Shown: positions 1 through 8,406, numbered from the stretch's first letter. The stretch is DNA of 21,347 bases from Vampirovibrionales bacterium (GCA_025451145.1 JANWKX010000029.1:1-21347), one strand, 5' to 3'. A program made the numbers and translations. The notes: generated by a model from the sequence alone, not told the origin.

Positions 1-694
1 CAATCCCTGCCGGAATCATAGAAACATCCAAAATATGACGATGATGCTGATTTTCAGCCACAGCGTAATGCACAAACTCGCCGTGAATGCTTCTCACCCC
101 GATGACGGAAAGTTCCTTCTCAAAATCAATTCTCTGCTCCAGAATGGCTGGTTGATCGCCAATCTGGGCCCAAGCCTCCTGGATCTCTGACGCCTGATTG
201 ACCGCAACCTGGCCCTTGCCGTCATAGCCAAAACCTGCCGTTTTCAGAATGGCCGGAGTCCCGATAAACTCAACGGCCGCCATCAAGTCAGCTTGCGAAG
301 AGACCATACAAAAGGGCGCCACCGGAAAGCCATGAGCCTGTAGATAGGCTTTTTCTCGCCCACGGTGCTGGGCGATATACAACACATGAGACTGGGGATA
401 AATCGGAACAAGGGCCTCGAGGGTTTCCAGAGCAACCACCGGAATATTCTCAAACTCCAGCGTCACGCCATCCACCTGACGGGCAAAGGATTCCAGGGCT
501 TCATGGTCTTCGTAGGAGGCACAGATTTCCACATCACAGATCTGACCGGCCGGTGTGTTTTTCTCCGGCGAATAGGTCACAACCCGGTATCCCATGGTCT
601 TTGCCGCCATGGCGAACATCCGCCCCAACTGACCGCTCCCCAGAACGCCTAAGGTCTGGCCTGGCAGAATGGGTGATTCAGCGATATTTCTCAA
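1..694 (-). CDS. purK: PurK, N5-carboxyaminoimidazole ribonucleotide synthase (3' end outside the window)
   Basis: This is the ATP-dependent enzyme that carboxylates AIR with bicarbonate to give N5-CAIR, the substrate of PurE encoded directly upstream. About 231 codons are visible; the rest runs off the left edge. Read on the minus strand, the N-terminus has the family's Rossmann-like signature (LGVLGSGQLGRMFAMAAKTMGYRV), followed by an ATP-grasp region containing KTAGFGYDGKGQ and ILEQRIDFEKELSVI. The best start is a TTG at 694 that overlaps the purE stop codon by a few bases, which implies translational coupling; I see no in-frame ATG near it. The order sua5-purE-purK, with overlapping frames, indicates one transcript. 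Family recognition is secure; only the start codon is uncertain. Confidence 0.93.
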   Translation of the reverse strand, partial: MRNIAESPILPGQTLGVLGSGQLGRMFAMAAKTMGYRVVTYSPEKNTPAGQICDVEICASYEDHEALESFARQVDGVTLEFENIPVVALETLEALVPIYPQSHVLYIAQHRGREKAYLQAHGFPVAPFCMVSSQADLMAAVEFIGTPAILKTAGFGYDGKGQVAVNQASEIQEAWAQIGDQPAILEQRIDFEKELSVIGVRSIHGEFVHYAVAENQHHRHILDVSMIPAGI

Positions 695-1179
695 AGCACA
701 TGATCCTTCATCACGGTTTCCGTTTGGGCGTCTCGGTAGGCTTTTAGCGCTTTTCTCAGTTCACGACGGCTATTGGATAAAATGGCAATGGCCATCAAGG
801 CCGCATTTTTAGCTCCCGCCTTCCCGATAGCTAATGCCCCCACAGGGATACCCGCTGGCATTTGAACAATGGATAACAAGGAGTCCATCCCTTTTAAGGC
901 CTGGCTCTCAATAGGCACCCCTAGGACCGGAATTGGGGTCTGGGCCGCGGCCATACCCGGCAAATGCGCTGCCCCTCCGGCGCCGGCAATAATCACTTCT
1001 ATCCCACGATTTTCGGCCTTATCGGCAAATTCTGCCAGCCATAATGGTGTCCGGTGCGCGGAGACAATCAAATTTTCGTGGGGGACACCAAATTCACTCA
1101 AAATCTCATCTGCATGTGACATCGTCTCCCAATCGGACTTGCTGCCCATAATCACGGAAACAATTGGATTATCCTTCAT
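691..1179 (-). CDS. purE: PurE, class I N5-CAIR mutase
   Basis: PurE converts N5-CAIR to CAIR in de novo purine synthesis. The 162-aa length is normal for the single-domain bacterial class I enzyme. Visible signatures are GSKSD (residues 12-16, phosphate loop), SAHRTP (40-45, with the conserved active-site histidine), GAGGAAHLPGM (66-76) and QMPAGIPV (106-113). The purK gene immediately downstream supports the mutase (class I) rather than the direct AIR carboxylase. The ATG at 1179 has a strong AAGGAGG Shine-Dalgarno about 7 nt upstream, placed inside the end of sua5, so the two frames overlap by 11 bp. The start is therefore well supported. Confidence 0.97.
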   Translation of the reverse strand: MKDNPIVSVIMGSKSDWETMSHADEILSEFGVPHENLIVSAHRTPLWLAEFADKAENRGIEVIIAGAGGAAHLPGMAAAQTPIPVLGVPIESQALKGMDSLLSIVQMPAGIPVGALAIGKAGAKNAALMAIAILSNSRRELRKALKAYRDAQTETVMKDHVL

Positions 1180-2173
1180 CTGTTCCTCCTTGAACGACAG
1201 CTAATCTTATCGATGCTCGGCTTAACCGGTCATGTATCGCTTGCCATAATCCCTCATGGGGCACCTGTTCCACCAGAATAACATCCACATGAGCGTGATC
1301 CATCTCGTGAAGCAAGCCATACAGCGCATGGGCATAGCCTTCTGGCGACTCAGGCGCTTCCAGCCAGAAATCTACATCCGCCGGAACCTGGGATAGTAAT
1401 CCAATCCGTTGGCCTTTACGTCTAAAGGTCTCTATCTGGTTATAGCGATCTTTTGAATCCAGAAGATACAGCGGTTTCTTGGGGGCGTAGTGACTGGGGA
1501 GAGTCCCTGAAGCCCTGGTAGTTGAATGGGATGAGACCGGCATGCATAAATCATAGTCGAGAACCGCCTCGATCTGAGCTTGAGAAATCATGCCGGGGCG
1601 CAGGATTCTAGGCTGATCCTGAGACAAGTCGATAATCGTCGACTCAACCCCCACCTGGCACGAGCCACCCTCTAAGATCATATCAATATCGTTGCCTAAA
1701 CCATCAAGCACATGAGCCGATGTGGTCGGGCTGAGTTGACCAAAACGGTTTGCAGAAGGCGCTGCAATCCCGCCTTGAAACGCTTGTAATAATGCTAACG
1801 CCACCGAATGATTGGGAATCCTAATTCCGACACTGGATTGTCCACCGGTGACTTCATCCAGAACCGTAGGGCTTTTAGGGACAATCATCGTCAATGGACC
1901 CGGCCAAAAGGCTTGGGCCAATACACGCATTTCGGATGTGATTTTCGGGGTCCAGGCGTCCAGTTGTTCTATATCGGCCAGATGAACAATCACCGGATGA
2001 TTGCTGGGTCTTCCCTTAACCTGATACAACCGGGATAAGGCCGATGGATTCGAGGCATCTGCCCCCAGACCATAGACCGTCTCGGTGGGAAACGCGACCA
2101 AGCCGCCCTGATGGAGTATCCTAGAGGCCTTCTGGATGTTATCTGGGGTATTGTCAAAAATTGAAACAGCCAT
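1169..2173 (-). CDS. sua5: Sua5/YrdC-family threonylcarbamoyl-AMP synthase, two-domain form
   Basis: This enzyme makes threonylcarbamoyl-AMP from threonine, bicarbonate and ATP, the first step of the t6A37 modification of ANN-decoding tRNAs. The YrdC domain fills the first ~200 residues, with FPTETVYGLG at 28-37, the basic KGRPSNHP motif at 53-60 and APSANRFGQLSPT further on. The C-terminal ~110 residues form the smaller Sua5 domain after the typical linker SGTLPSHYAPKKPLYLLD. The 334-aa length fits the long Sua5 type rather than short TsaC. It overlaps purE by 11 bp and probably heads that operon. The ATG at 2173 has no clear Shine-Dalgarno, so the exact start is less certain than the identity. 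Confidence 0.94.
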   Translation of the reverse strand: MAVSIFDNTPDNIQKASRILHQGGLVAFPTETVYGLGADASNPSALSRLYQVKGRPSNHPVIVHLADIEQLDAWTPKITSEMRVLAQAFWPGPLTMIVPKSPTVLDEVTGGQSSVGIRIPNHSVALALLQAFQGGIAAPSANRFGQLSPTTSAHVLDGLGNDIDMILEGGSCQVGVESTIIDLSQDQPRILRPGMISQAQIEAVLDYDLCMPVSSHSTTRASGTLPSHYAPKKPLYLLDSKDRYNQIETFRRKGQRIGLLSQVPADVDFWLEAPESPEGYAHALYGLLHEMDHAHVDVILVEQVPHEGLWQAIHDRLSRASIRLAVVQGGTDEG

Positions 2174-2255
2174 TGCGATGAAAATACCAGCTTTGAGTTT
2201 GCCTTTTGGGAGGGAGGATTCAACCCAAATCGGAATCTACCGTTTTGATATTAAA

Positions 2256-2287
2256 CCATGAACCCTACTGTTTCTGTAGGCCCATGG
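2256..2287 (-). terminator. Imperfect hairpin upstream of sua5; weak terminator or leader structure
   Basis: Inverted arms CCATG/CATGG and CCTAC/GTAGG nest with a small internal loop and a 7-nt apical loop, between the end of the 2338 gene and the start of sua5. On the minus strand the stem is followed by TTTAATATC, only a short T run. It could end the upstream transcript or fold in the sua5 leader. A 13-bp odd palindrome, CCCATGGCATGGG (2281-2293), overlaps its edge and could instead be a protein-binding site. Nothing else stands out in 2174-2337. Confidence 0.3.
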
Positions 2288-2337
2288 CATGGGACATTCT
2301 ATCCCTTTATCCCATGATGGAGGGCATCACAGTCAAC

Positions 2338-3255
2338 TTACTTCTGCGCAGGCAAAGTGGCAGGCGCTTTTTTCTTTGGAGCAGGAGGAAAGATCCAGTA
2401 TTGCGTATGATCCGTCTGTGAAAAGGTCTCGCGTTTAATCATCTGACGGACCACTCGGATATAATCAGGAATTGATGCTCTTAAATTCCGATCGAAATAC
2501 GGATCGAATTTTTCTTCTTGGGCCCGATCTGTTTTGCTAGGTTCTGTAGCACCCTTGCTACGTTCTGCAGCCTCAAGAATATAACCGGTGTAGCAATAAA
2601 GCATATCATCGTTGCCGTGCTTAGATTTCTGCTGGATTTCAGGTTGACCAAACGTAAATGTTCCGGTATCGGCAGTTTGCCCATCTTCTTTCAAGCACGG
2701 TATTCCCAAAAATCCTAAAATTTCATCAGCGTATAAACCTTCTCTCTGATAGGTACTTGCATGATAGGCCTTATAATAGCTTTCAAGCCTTTTGGCAAGC
2801 CGATAGAGCATAATAACCGCATTTTTTAATTCCTGGCTCGCGCCATTGGGAAACGTTTTGGTTTTGGCATAAACGTACAGCAGGGTTCCTAGATTTGTGT
2901 CTCCATCAATGACTTTAGGGTTTGAAGTCTCAATGGCTTGACGTAATGACGCAATTCGTGGCTCATTTTCAGCAATTTGTCGCTGGATTGCCTCTGGATC
3001 CGGTTTTGGCTGGGCAGACTCCTCAGCAGCTTGATCAGCCTGATTGGATGCTCCGGTTTCTGTTTTTGATCTCCTAAACCATGGCCAACCCAGAATCCCT
3101 CTTTTGCCATGACCTTCTTCAGGTGAAGTGACTGGCTCATCCCCGGTCGGCTTCGATGGCGTTGAGTCTGTGCCGGCAAATTTTATGCTGGCTCCGATGC
3201 GTAAGGCAAAGTGCTGTTTTGAATTGATCCTGGAACCTGTAACGGCATTGACCAT
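2338..3255 (-). CDS. Unassigned protein with F-x-G N-terminal presequence
   Basis: I do not recognise the family. I prefer the ATG at 3255, which has GGGG 8 nt upstream, over the in-frame ATG at 3273, which has no Shine-Dalgarno; the product is then 305 aa. The first ~28 residues contain no Asp or Glu and lead to IKFAGTD (F26, G28), matching the acid-poor F-x-G leader of several proteins at 9-19 kb. Next come a low-complexity linker rich in Pro, Glu and Thr, a short probable coiled-coil segment (EAIQRQIAENEPRIASLRQAIE), and a hydrophilic, probably helical domain with no transmembrane segment. The tail is Pro/Lys/Ala-rich (PPAPKKKAPATLPAQK). It stands alone, with palindromic sites 65-100 bp upstream. 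Coding status is good because of its length and the shared leader; function unknown. Confidence 0.8.
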   Translation of the reverse strand: MVNAVTGSRINSKQHFALRIGASIKFAGTDSTPSKPTGDEPVTSPEEGHGKRGILGWPWFRRSKTETGASNQADQAAEESAQPKPDPEAIQRQIAENEPRIASLRQAIETSNPKVIDGDTNLGTLLYVYAKTKTFPNGASQELKNAVIMLYRLAKRLESYYKAYHASTYQREGLYADEILGFLGIPCLKEDGQTADTGTFTFGQPEIQQKSKHGNDDMLYCYTGYILEAAERSKGATEPSKTDRAQEEKFDPYFDRNLRASIPDYIRVVRQMIKRETFSQTDHTQYWIFPPAPKKKAPATLPAQK

Positions 3256-3321
3256 ATAATATACCCCATCCATTGGTCAGTTCTGCATATCCCTCTATAA
3301 AACATCTAAAGGGACAGAAAT

Positions 3322-3339
3322 GCCTTAAGAGCTTAAGGC
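3322..3339. promoter_or_regulatory. Perfect 8-bp inverted repeat, candidate operator
   Basis: GCCTTAAGAGCTTAAGGC has two perfect 8-bp arms separated by 2 bp, about 70 bp upstream of the start at 3255. Its symmetry and position suit a dimeric transcription factor. It directly abuts the GTAAA-N5-TTTAC site, so the two may act together. No regulator can be named. Confidence 0.35.
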
Positions 3340-3340
3340 T

Positions 3341-3355
3341 GTAAAGATTATTTAC
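3341..3355. promoter_or_regulatory. GTAAA-N5-TTTAC palindrome, candidate operator
   Basis: GTAAAGATTATTTAC has perfect 5-bp arms around a 5-nt centre, upstream of the 2338-3255 gene. With the preceding T it forms a 15-mer (TGTAAAGATTATTTA) that recurs exactly, on the minus strand, at 15385-15399 upstream of another F-x-G gene. Related GTAA...TTAC palindromes occur at 10663, 15484 and 17406. Confidence 0.35.
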
Positions 3356-3448
3356 ATTGGCAGGGACCCAAACCATCCCAATCGATTTAAGCGGAAGTCC
3401 TTTAAAATGCTTGAAATTGTCCAAAGCCCACTGGCGTGAGATAAGGGT

Positions 3449-3477
3449 TTGACATCTTTGCTGGACCAAGATAAGTT
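3449..3477 (+). promoter_or_regulatory. Possible promoter of tRNA-Ser
   Basis: A perfect -35 TTGACA (3449-3454) is followed at 17 bp by TAAGTT (3472-3477), a poor -10 match. An alternative -10, CATAAT at 3479, would need a spacer of 24 bp. Transcription would begin about 40 bp before the tRNA. The rest of 3256-3526 shows no convincing gene. Confidence 0.35.
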
Positions 3478-3526
3478 ACATAATAGATGCATTCTGAATT
3501 GAGAGTGCACCCAAAAATGCGTTCTT

Positions 3527-3617
3527 GGAGAGGTGGCTGAGTGGTCGAAAGCGGCTTCCTGCTAAGAAGTTGTCTGGGCTTAAACCTGGACCGTGGGTTC
3601 GAATCCCACCCTCTCCG
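3527..3617 (+). tRNA. tRNA-Ser (anticodon GCT)
   Basis: The acceptor stem GGAGAGG (3527-3533) pairs with CCTCTCC (3610-3616), followed by discriminator G at 3617. The D arm contains GGCTGAGTGGTC. The anticodon loop CTGCTAA has anticodon GCT, reading AGC and AGT serine codons. The T arm is GTGGG-TTCGAAT-CCCAC. The long variable arm (91 nt in total) is typical of serine tRNAs. The 3' CCA is not encoded. A short hairpin (TTCATT-GAA-AATGAA) with a distant T run follows and could terminate it, but that is weak. Confidence 0.96.
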
Positions 3618-3653
3618 ATCTTCATTGAAAATGAACCCAAAGACTTTTTTAAC

Positions 3654-4199
3654 TCATTTTGATTTTTGAGACTGCGTCGTGGTGTTTTTTTGAGCGGATT
3701 TCTCAGGATGTGATTCTTGAGACGCCGGGACCGACGGCATTTCAGCAAAGACCTTAAGCAGATCAAAGGAGCTGACAATCCCAACCGGAATCTGCTGGTC
3801 TCGCTTCAAGATAATAATGCGGTGAACCTGGTGCTGGGCCATGGTGTAGGCCAACTCTTTAATGAGTGTATCCGGATAGGCCGTCAGGACATGATGTCTC
3901 ATTTTATCGGCCACCAGTCCCGTTAATGTCTCGATATGATAGCCATGTTCTCCAATCCAATCATTGATGGGCTGTTGATCATACAGTGCCTCATCATCAG
4001 AGAGGGGCATCCCACTTTCCAGCTTAAATTGCAGTAAATCCGTTATCGAGATAACACCCACTAAAACGCCCCGTGCATCAACCACCGGAGCCCCGCTGAT
4101 ATGGTTAATGTTAAACAGCTGGGCGGCCTCCTGACAAGACGTCTCAGGCCTTACAGTCATCACCGGTTGTGACATAATCTCTCGTGCAGCTTGTTGCAT
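3654..4199 (-). CDS. Tandem CBS-domain (Bateman module) protein
   Basis: Two CBS motifs make up almost the whole 181-aa protein. The first (about residues 5-55) includes REIMSQPVMTVRPETSCQEAAQLF and the typical GVLVGVISITDLL end. The second (about 95-150) includes VADKMRHHVLTAYPDTLIKELAYTM and PVGIVSSFDLLKV. Such modules generally bind adenine nucleotides or related ligands and regulate a partner, but no catalytic domain is attached. The last ~30 residues are a polar Ser/Gln/Lys-rich tail. The ATG at 4199 has AAAGG about 8 nt upstream. It appears to be a separate unit from the glycosyltransferase operon, with a 128-bp gap at 4200-4327 that shows no clear feature. The fold is secure; ligand and partner unknown. 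Confidence 0.9.
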   Translation of the reverse strand: MQQAAREIMSQPVMTVRPETSCQEAAQLFNINHISGAPVVDARGVLVGVISITDLLQFKLESGMPLSDDEALYDQQPINDWIGEHGYHIETLTGLVADKMRHHVLTAYPDTLIKELAYTMAQHQVHRIIILKRDQQIPVGIVSSFDLLKVFAEMPSVPASQESHPEKSAQKNTTTQSQKSK

Positions 4200-4327
4200 C
4201 GCTAAAGCCTTTATGGATTAACAACACCGATAAGGCATACTATGATACAAATCAACAAACACGCCATTGGACAGTTGTGTACTGATGACCCACCCATTCA
4301 GCTCAATCAAATTGGGATAATCGCCGA

Positions 4328-5719
4328 CTAACTTCCGGGTTTTTGAAGCAATTTCTTGAATCGTGCAAATTGAGAAGGTTTCACGTGGATCTGAGTTCCC
4401 AAGTGTTCGGTTTTACCCCAGTTGAGAGGACCTTCATCCTTGGTCATCAAAATTTTGGCCGTAATCCACATCACCACCGGCACCCAGACAATCAACAAAA
4501 AGATAGCCGTTTCGATGGCCCATAGAATGGCCTTGGGCCAAGGCGTGCGGTCATAGTTCCTGAGGGCGAGCACCAAGCCGGACAGAAAGAAAATGCCCAA
4601 TGCAGGCAAGGCGACCAAAGAGCTCATCCAGTGGCTCGGCCAATCCTTTAAGACCATATTGAGGAGTTGCAAACTGATATCGGCGGCCACCCAAAGGGGG
4701 AAGATAAACTCGATAAAATAGGCCAGCATATCCATGGTGGAACGATGAGAGGCATGAGGCGAAGTCAGCATATCAAACCCATGTTCCAGATAGCGTTTTA
4801 AGCTACCCTCTGCCCAACGTCTTCGCTGACGGAGCAAGGGCTTAAAGTGTATAATCCCTTCCTCTCGAACCTGAACATCGTTTAAATACCGAATATCCCA
4901 GCCAGCCAGGTGCAATTTCGTGGCCAAATCCAGATCATCGGTAATAGTGTCTTCCGTCCAGCCGTCGACGGAATACAAGGCTTCACGCTTGACAAACTGA
5001 CCGTTCCCCCGCAGCTCCACAGCTCCCCGGATGACATCTCGTCCGGCCTGAAAATAGGCGTCCAGCAGGTATTCATTGTATTGGCATCGGGTTAGCAAAT
5101 TGCAGTCGGCATTCATAATGACTTTTCGAGCTTGAACCGCCCCGGTTTCCGGTGGACAAAGATAAGGCAATGCCTTTTGGATAAAGTCCGAGTCCACCCG
5201 GGCATCAGCATCAAAAATTAAGAGAATCTCCCCTCGGGATCGTTCCAGAGCATCATTGAGAACAGCCGATTTACCAGGTGTTGCCGTTTGAGGGCGAATA
5301 AAGTAACGATATTTGTCAGAAACCTTACCTTCCAGACTGGCCAGAATTTCGCCGGTCCCATCGGTACTGCGATCATCAAACACCCAAAGTTCATAGTTCT
5401 CATAATCCAAGGTGAGCAAATTTCGAACGGTTTCCTCGATCACCGCCGCTTCATTGTGGGCTGGGACAATGATGCTGACAAGAGGCTTATAATGTGAGCA
5501 ATCGATATAAGGCACATCTCCCTTGGCCAATTTTCGCCGATGGTGAAACGTCGCCATGGAAATCAAGACCCCATACAGCGCAATAATACACAATAAAATG
5601 ATTGCAGCCGACTGATGAGGCATAAACTTTTCCATAATGAGAACGCCAGCCCAGATTGTCAGAATAACCAGGGACAGCAGGACTTTCTCAAATGAAATTT
5701 GTATGCCGTTTATGTCCAC
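4328..5719 (-). CDS. Membrane-bound processive-type family 2 glycosyltransferase
   Basis: This is an inner-membrane GT2 enzyme of the cellulose/hyaluronan/poly-GlcNAc synthase type. Two transmembrane segments lie near residues 11-29 and 36-56. The cytosolic catalytic domain starts at VSIIVPAHNE (81-90), with the nucleotide-binding Asp pair DD at 115-116, the DAD metal site at 170-172, the acidic TEDTITDDLDL (255-265, general base region) and QRRRW (298-302), the acceptor-site motif of processive family members. Three hydrophobic segments follow after residue ~340. The start is GTG at 5719 with TAAGG about 7 nt upstream. It lies 15 bp downstream of the GT-B glycosyltransferase gene, so both are probably co-transcribed. 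The donor sugar and polymer cannot be told from sequence; a non-processive role such as glycolipid extension remains possible. Confidence 0.9.
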   Translation of the reverse strand: MDINGIQISFEKVLLSLVILTIWAGVLIMEKFMPHQSAAIILLCIIALYGVLISMATFHHRRKLAKGDVPYIDCSHYKPLVSIIVPAHNEAAVIEETVRNLLTLDYENYELWVFDDRSTDGTGEILASLEGKVSDKYRYFIRPQTATPGKSAVLNDALERSRGEILLIFDADARVDSDFIQKALPYLCPPETGAVQARKVIMNADCNLLTRCQYNEYLLDAYFQAGRDVIRGAVELRGNGQFVKREALYSVDGWTEDTITDDLDLATKLHLAGWDIRYLNDVQVREEGIIHFKPLLRQRRRWAEGSLKRYLEHGFDMLTSPHASHRSTMDMLAYFIEFIFPLWVAADISLQLLNMVLKDWPSHWMSSLVALPALGIFFLSGLVLALRNYDRTPWPKAILWAIETAIFLLIVWVPVVMWITAKILMTKDEGPLNWGKTEHLGTQIHVKPSQFARFKKLLQKPGS

Positions 5720-5734
5720 TCTATCGCCTTATGG

Positions 5735-6922
5735 TTAGTATGCAATCAATCGGTGCGCATACTCAGATAATATCCGGGAGGCTTGTTCAACACCGTTGAT
5801 ATTGGCGCTTTTCATGGCCATCTGTTCGGCATTTCGTTTAAAGCGTGAATACCTCAAAATGGTATCGATCGATTTCGCCAGGGCTGAAGAATCGGCCGTT
5901 AAATCATCATATTCAAGGCGAGTTGCAACCCCCATGGCTTCCATCCGAAGGGCATTGTTCTTTTGCTCACTCTGAAGCATATCCGGGACAATCACCGCAG
6001 GCACGCCAAGGGTCAATAGTTCCATAGCCGTACTATGTCCGGCCTGGGTCACGACACAATCGGCAGCCTTGAAGAAGGAAGCACACTCCTGAACCTGTCC
6101 TCGCCAATTGACATTATCCGGCATCTGAAAAACAGGTAGAGAGGTCAGCAACTCAAAATACACATGGGGAAACTGGGGCGCAATTTTCAATACGGCATCC
6201 AGCAACGGCCTGCGATAAGAATGTCCTCCCAGGGACACAACCACATAGGCATCATAACCCTTGGGTCGTTGGGCGGGAATGACCTCATCTCGACGCCAGG
6301 CCACCAAGGGGCCCAGAAATCGGGTTCGCTTTTTCACGTGAAGGGAGGGGGATAGGTTAAACAGGCACACGGTATCCGGCGGATAAAAATCGGGAATCAG
6401 AATTTCATCGGCGCTGGACAACCAGCTGCGCATCCAGATGGCGAAAGATTTCCCGAAAAGTTTGACCAGGGCTGAATCATGTTTAAAAAATGGGTAAAAA
6501 TCACTTTGATTGGTCAGGATCAAGCAGGGAACGTCCAATTGAGACGCAGCAATCACCGGGGCAATTCGCCCATCGGCGACCACCAGGGTCACGCCATTGT
6601 CCCGGATCACTTGCTTCTCCTCGGCCACCATTTGATTCAGCGCAAGCAGCGAGGATTGGTTTTTAATAATGGTTTTACCAACATCAAAGCTCCCTTGGGA
6701 ACCCATCAGCTTGTATTCCTGGGACACTTCAACACATCCCAGACCCGCGCGCCGAATTCGCTCCAGGGCGTAACTGTAGGATCCGATTAAAACATCTTGC
6801 TGGCTAAATCCTTTGGCAATGGCCAAGGCACGACTAGAGTGCCCATAGCCTTCACTGCTAATGGACAGGTAAATTTTAGGCTGCGTAAATGGGGATAACT
6901 GCTTTTTACCAAGTTGAAGCAT
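5735..6922 (-). CDS. GT-B fold glycosyltransferase (MurG/UGT-like)
   Basis: The 395-aa protein has a GT-B architecture. The N-terminal glycine-rich motif SEGYGHSSRALAIAKGF (23-39) resembles the acceptor-side loop of MurG, diacylglycerol glucosyltransferases and the MJ1255-type family. The C-terminal nucleotide-sugar site includes VVVSLGGHSY (227-236) and VTQAGHSTAMELLTLGVPAVIVPD (from 291), the classic GxxT/S-xxE pattern that binds the UDP moiety. No transmembrane helix is evident, so it is probably a peripheral cytosolic-face enzyme acting on a lipid acceptor. The ATG at 6922 has GGGA about 9 nt upstream and lies inside the end of the MFS gene (17-bp overlap). Between a transporter and a GT2 synthase, a role in making an envelope glycolipid or glycan is likely. 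Confidence 0.86.
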   Translation of the reverse strand: MLQLGKKQLSPFTQPKIYLSISSEGYGHSSRALAIAKGFSQQDVLIGSYSYALERIRRAGLGCVEVSQEYKLMGSQGSFDVGKTIIKNQSSLLALNQMVAEEKQVIRDNGVTLVVADGRIAPVIAASQLDVPCLILTNQSDFYPFFKHDSALVKLFGKSFAIWMRSWLSSADEILIPDFYPPDTVCLFNLSPSLHVKKRTRFLGPLVAWRRDEVIPAQRPKGYDAYVVVSLGGHSYRRPLLDAVLKIAPQFPHVYFELLTSLPVFQMPDNVNWRGQVQECASFFKAADCVVTQAGHSTAMELLTLGVPAVIVPDMLQSEQKNNALRMEAMGVATRLEYDDLTADSSALAKSIDTILRYSRFKRNAEQMAMKSANINGVEQASRILSEYAHRLIAY

Positions 6923-8315
6923 AATCTACATTCCCACATTTATTACGATAGTACAAGCCTCGTGCGCCTAAAATCAAGAGCGGAATGCCTAATATAATCA
7001 GCATGGGCATGACCCCGATCAAATCGGCCCCAACGCCGGCAATCAGTACCGGAAACGTTGAACACGCGCTGAGCAAGGTGAATTGAACACCCATGACCTT
7101 CCCCCGCTTGTCTTCAGGAATGAGTTCATGTAGGACGGATTGAAGCGGAACCGCCACCAACGCCGCCCCAACCCCCAAAATAATGGCAACCGTGTGGGCA
7201 TATAAGACACGCCAGTCTAAATAAGGAAATAAAACCGGGAAAATAGAGTGCTGAGATAAAAACTTTGTGGCCGTCAAAGCCAATAAGCCCAAGCCGACAA
7301 TGATAAACCCGGAGTAAACCAGCTTGCCTCTCGGAACATGGCGTAGCCAACGGCCAATCGACAGAGAGCCAACCACCATCCCGATCCCGCTGAAGGTGAT
7401 AATCCAGGCAAATTTCTGGGCGGCAATGGCAGGATCCTTGTATAGATACGCCCCGGCAAAACTGATAAACAAGATACACATGGCCACCACATAGGAAAAC
7501 AGGACGGCCAACTTCAGAATTTTATGGAACACCACGGGTTCTTCTCTCAAATAGGTGACGCCTTCCTGCATTTCATCCCAAAACTTATGAAAGGCGGACT
7601 TTAGTTCTTCCTGCTGAGAGTGTTTCGGCGCCAGCTTTAGTGAAACGGGATACCCGGCCCGAACAAAGGTGAGTGCAATGGCTGAAAGAATAAACAGTCC
7701 CACAATAGCCCAATGGACATTGCGAAGGCCAAACACCTGAATTAAGGGATCGCCCAGGGCAAATCCGAAGATGACAGACCCCATCATGGTGGTTGTAAAG
7801 AGGGAGTTAGCCACCAGGAGCTGTGCAGGTTTGGTAATCATGGGGATGGTGGCCGATTCTGCGGGAACAAAAAACTGGGTCACTGCCGAAATACCAAAGG
7901 CACAGGCATAAAGCCCCAGCAATGATTGGCTTTTAATGGCCAGGGGGATTAAGGCCACAATACAAGCCCGGAGGAGATTTGTGGTCACCAAGGTCCGTTT
8001 ACGATGCCATCGATCCACAAAAACCCCGGCCGCTGTGGTCAACAAAATGGCCGGAATGGTAAACGCGACATATAAAAAACTTTTCAAGCTGCCTTGCGGT
8101 CCGAAGTTTGCCACAATCAGGGTGACAAAAACCACAAAGATTATCCGATCCGCAATTTGCGAAAATATTTGGCCTATCCACAGGGCAATGAACGTTTTGT
8201 TCTCGAATAAATCTCGGTAACCTTCAGTGCGCACAGGATCGTTTATCTCAGGGGCAACCTCTACTGATGGGGTCACTGAAGTAGGCATCGCGTTAGACAT
8301 TGCTCCAGACGTCAT
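6906..8315 (-). CDS. MFS transporter (probable MFS_3/EntS-like exporter)
   Basis: This major-facilitator permease has about 12 hydrophobic segments. The family loop between TM2 and TM3 appears as GVFVDRWHRKRTLVTTNLLRA. It resembles the enterobactin-exporter-like branch (MFS_3). Earlier in-frame start codons exist up to 8522 but would run through the end of the Nudix gene and give a poorly credible leader. I choose ATG at 8315 (469 aa), 40 residues before TM1; ATG at 8300 is also possible, and neither has a good Shine-Dalgarno. It overlaps the downstream glycosyltransferase by 17 bp. Context suggests export of a lipid, saccharide precursor or small molecule linked to the glycosyltransferases, but the substrate is not visible in the sequence. 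Confidence 0.88.
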   Translation of the reverse strand: MTSGAMSNAMPTSVTPSVEVAPEINDPVRTEGYRDLFENKTFIALWIGQIFSQIADRIIFVVFVTLIVANFGPQGSLKSFLYVAFTIPAILLTTAAGVFVDRWHRKRTLVTTNLLRACIVALIPLAIKSQSLLGLYACAFGISAVTQFFVPAESATIPMITKPAQLLVANSLFTTTMMGSVIFGFALGDPLIQVFGLRNVHWAIVGLFILSAIALTFVRAGYPVSLKLAPKHSQQEELKSAFHKFWDEMQEGVTYLREEPVVFHKILKLAVLFSYVVAMCILFISFAGAYLYKDPAIAAQKFAWIITFSGIGMVVGSLSIGRWLRHVPRGKLVYSGFIIVGLGLLALTATKFLSQHSIFPVLFPYLDWRVLYAHTVAIILGVGAALVAVPLQSVLHELIPEDKRGKVMGVQFTLLSACSTFPVLIAGVGADLIGVMPMLIILGIPLLILGARGLYYRNKCGNVDYASTW

Positions 8316-8406
8316 TATCTTAAGTATTCTATGCCGAACCCCAAATAAATATCCACTGAATGTTAACGGCTCAACGGCGGGCTCATCCGATGAGGGTGAT
8401 CTAACT

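Noticed and set aside
3137..3469. 110-codon minus-strand frame containing FKHFKGLPL near its start
   Set aside because: The F-K-G resemblance is tempting, but it overlaps the longer 2338-3255 gene in another frame and crosses the palindromes; its composition (many Cys, Trp and His) looks non-coding.
3527..3617. tRNA-Ser as an integration site for a mobile island
   Set aside because: No integrase gene and no repeat of the tRNA 3' end elsewhere in the window was noticed.
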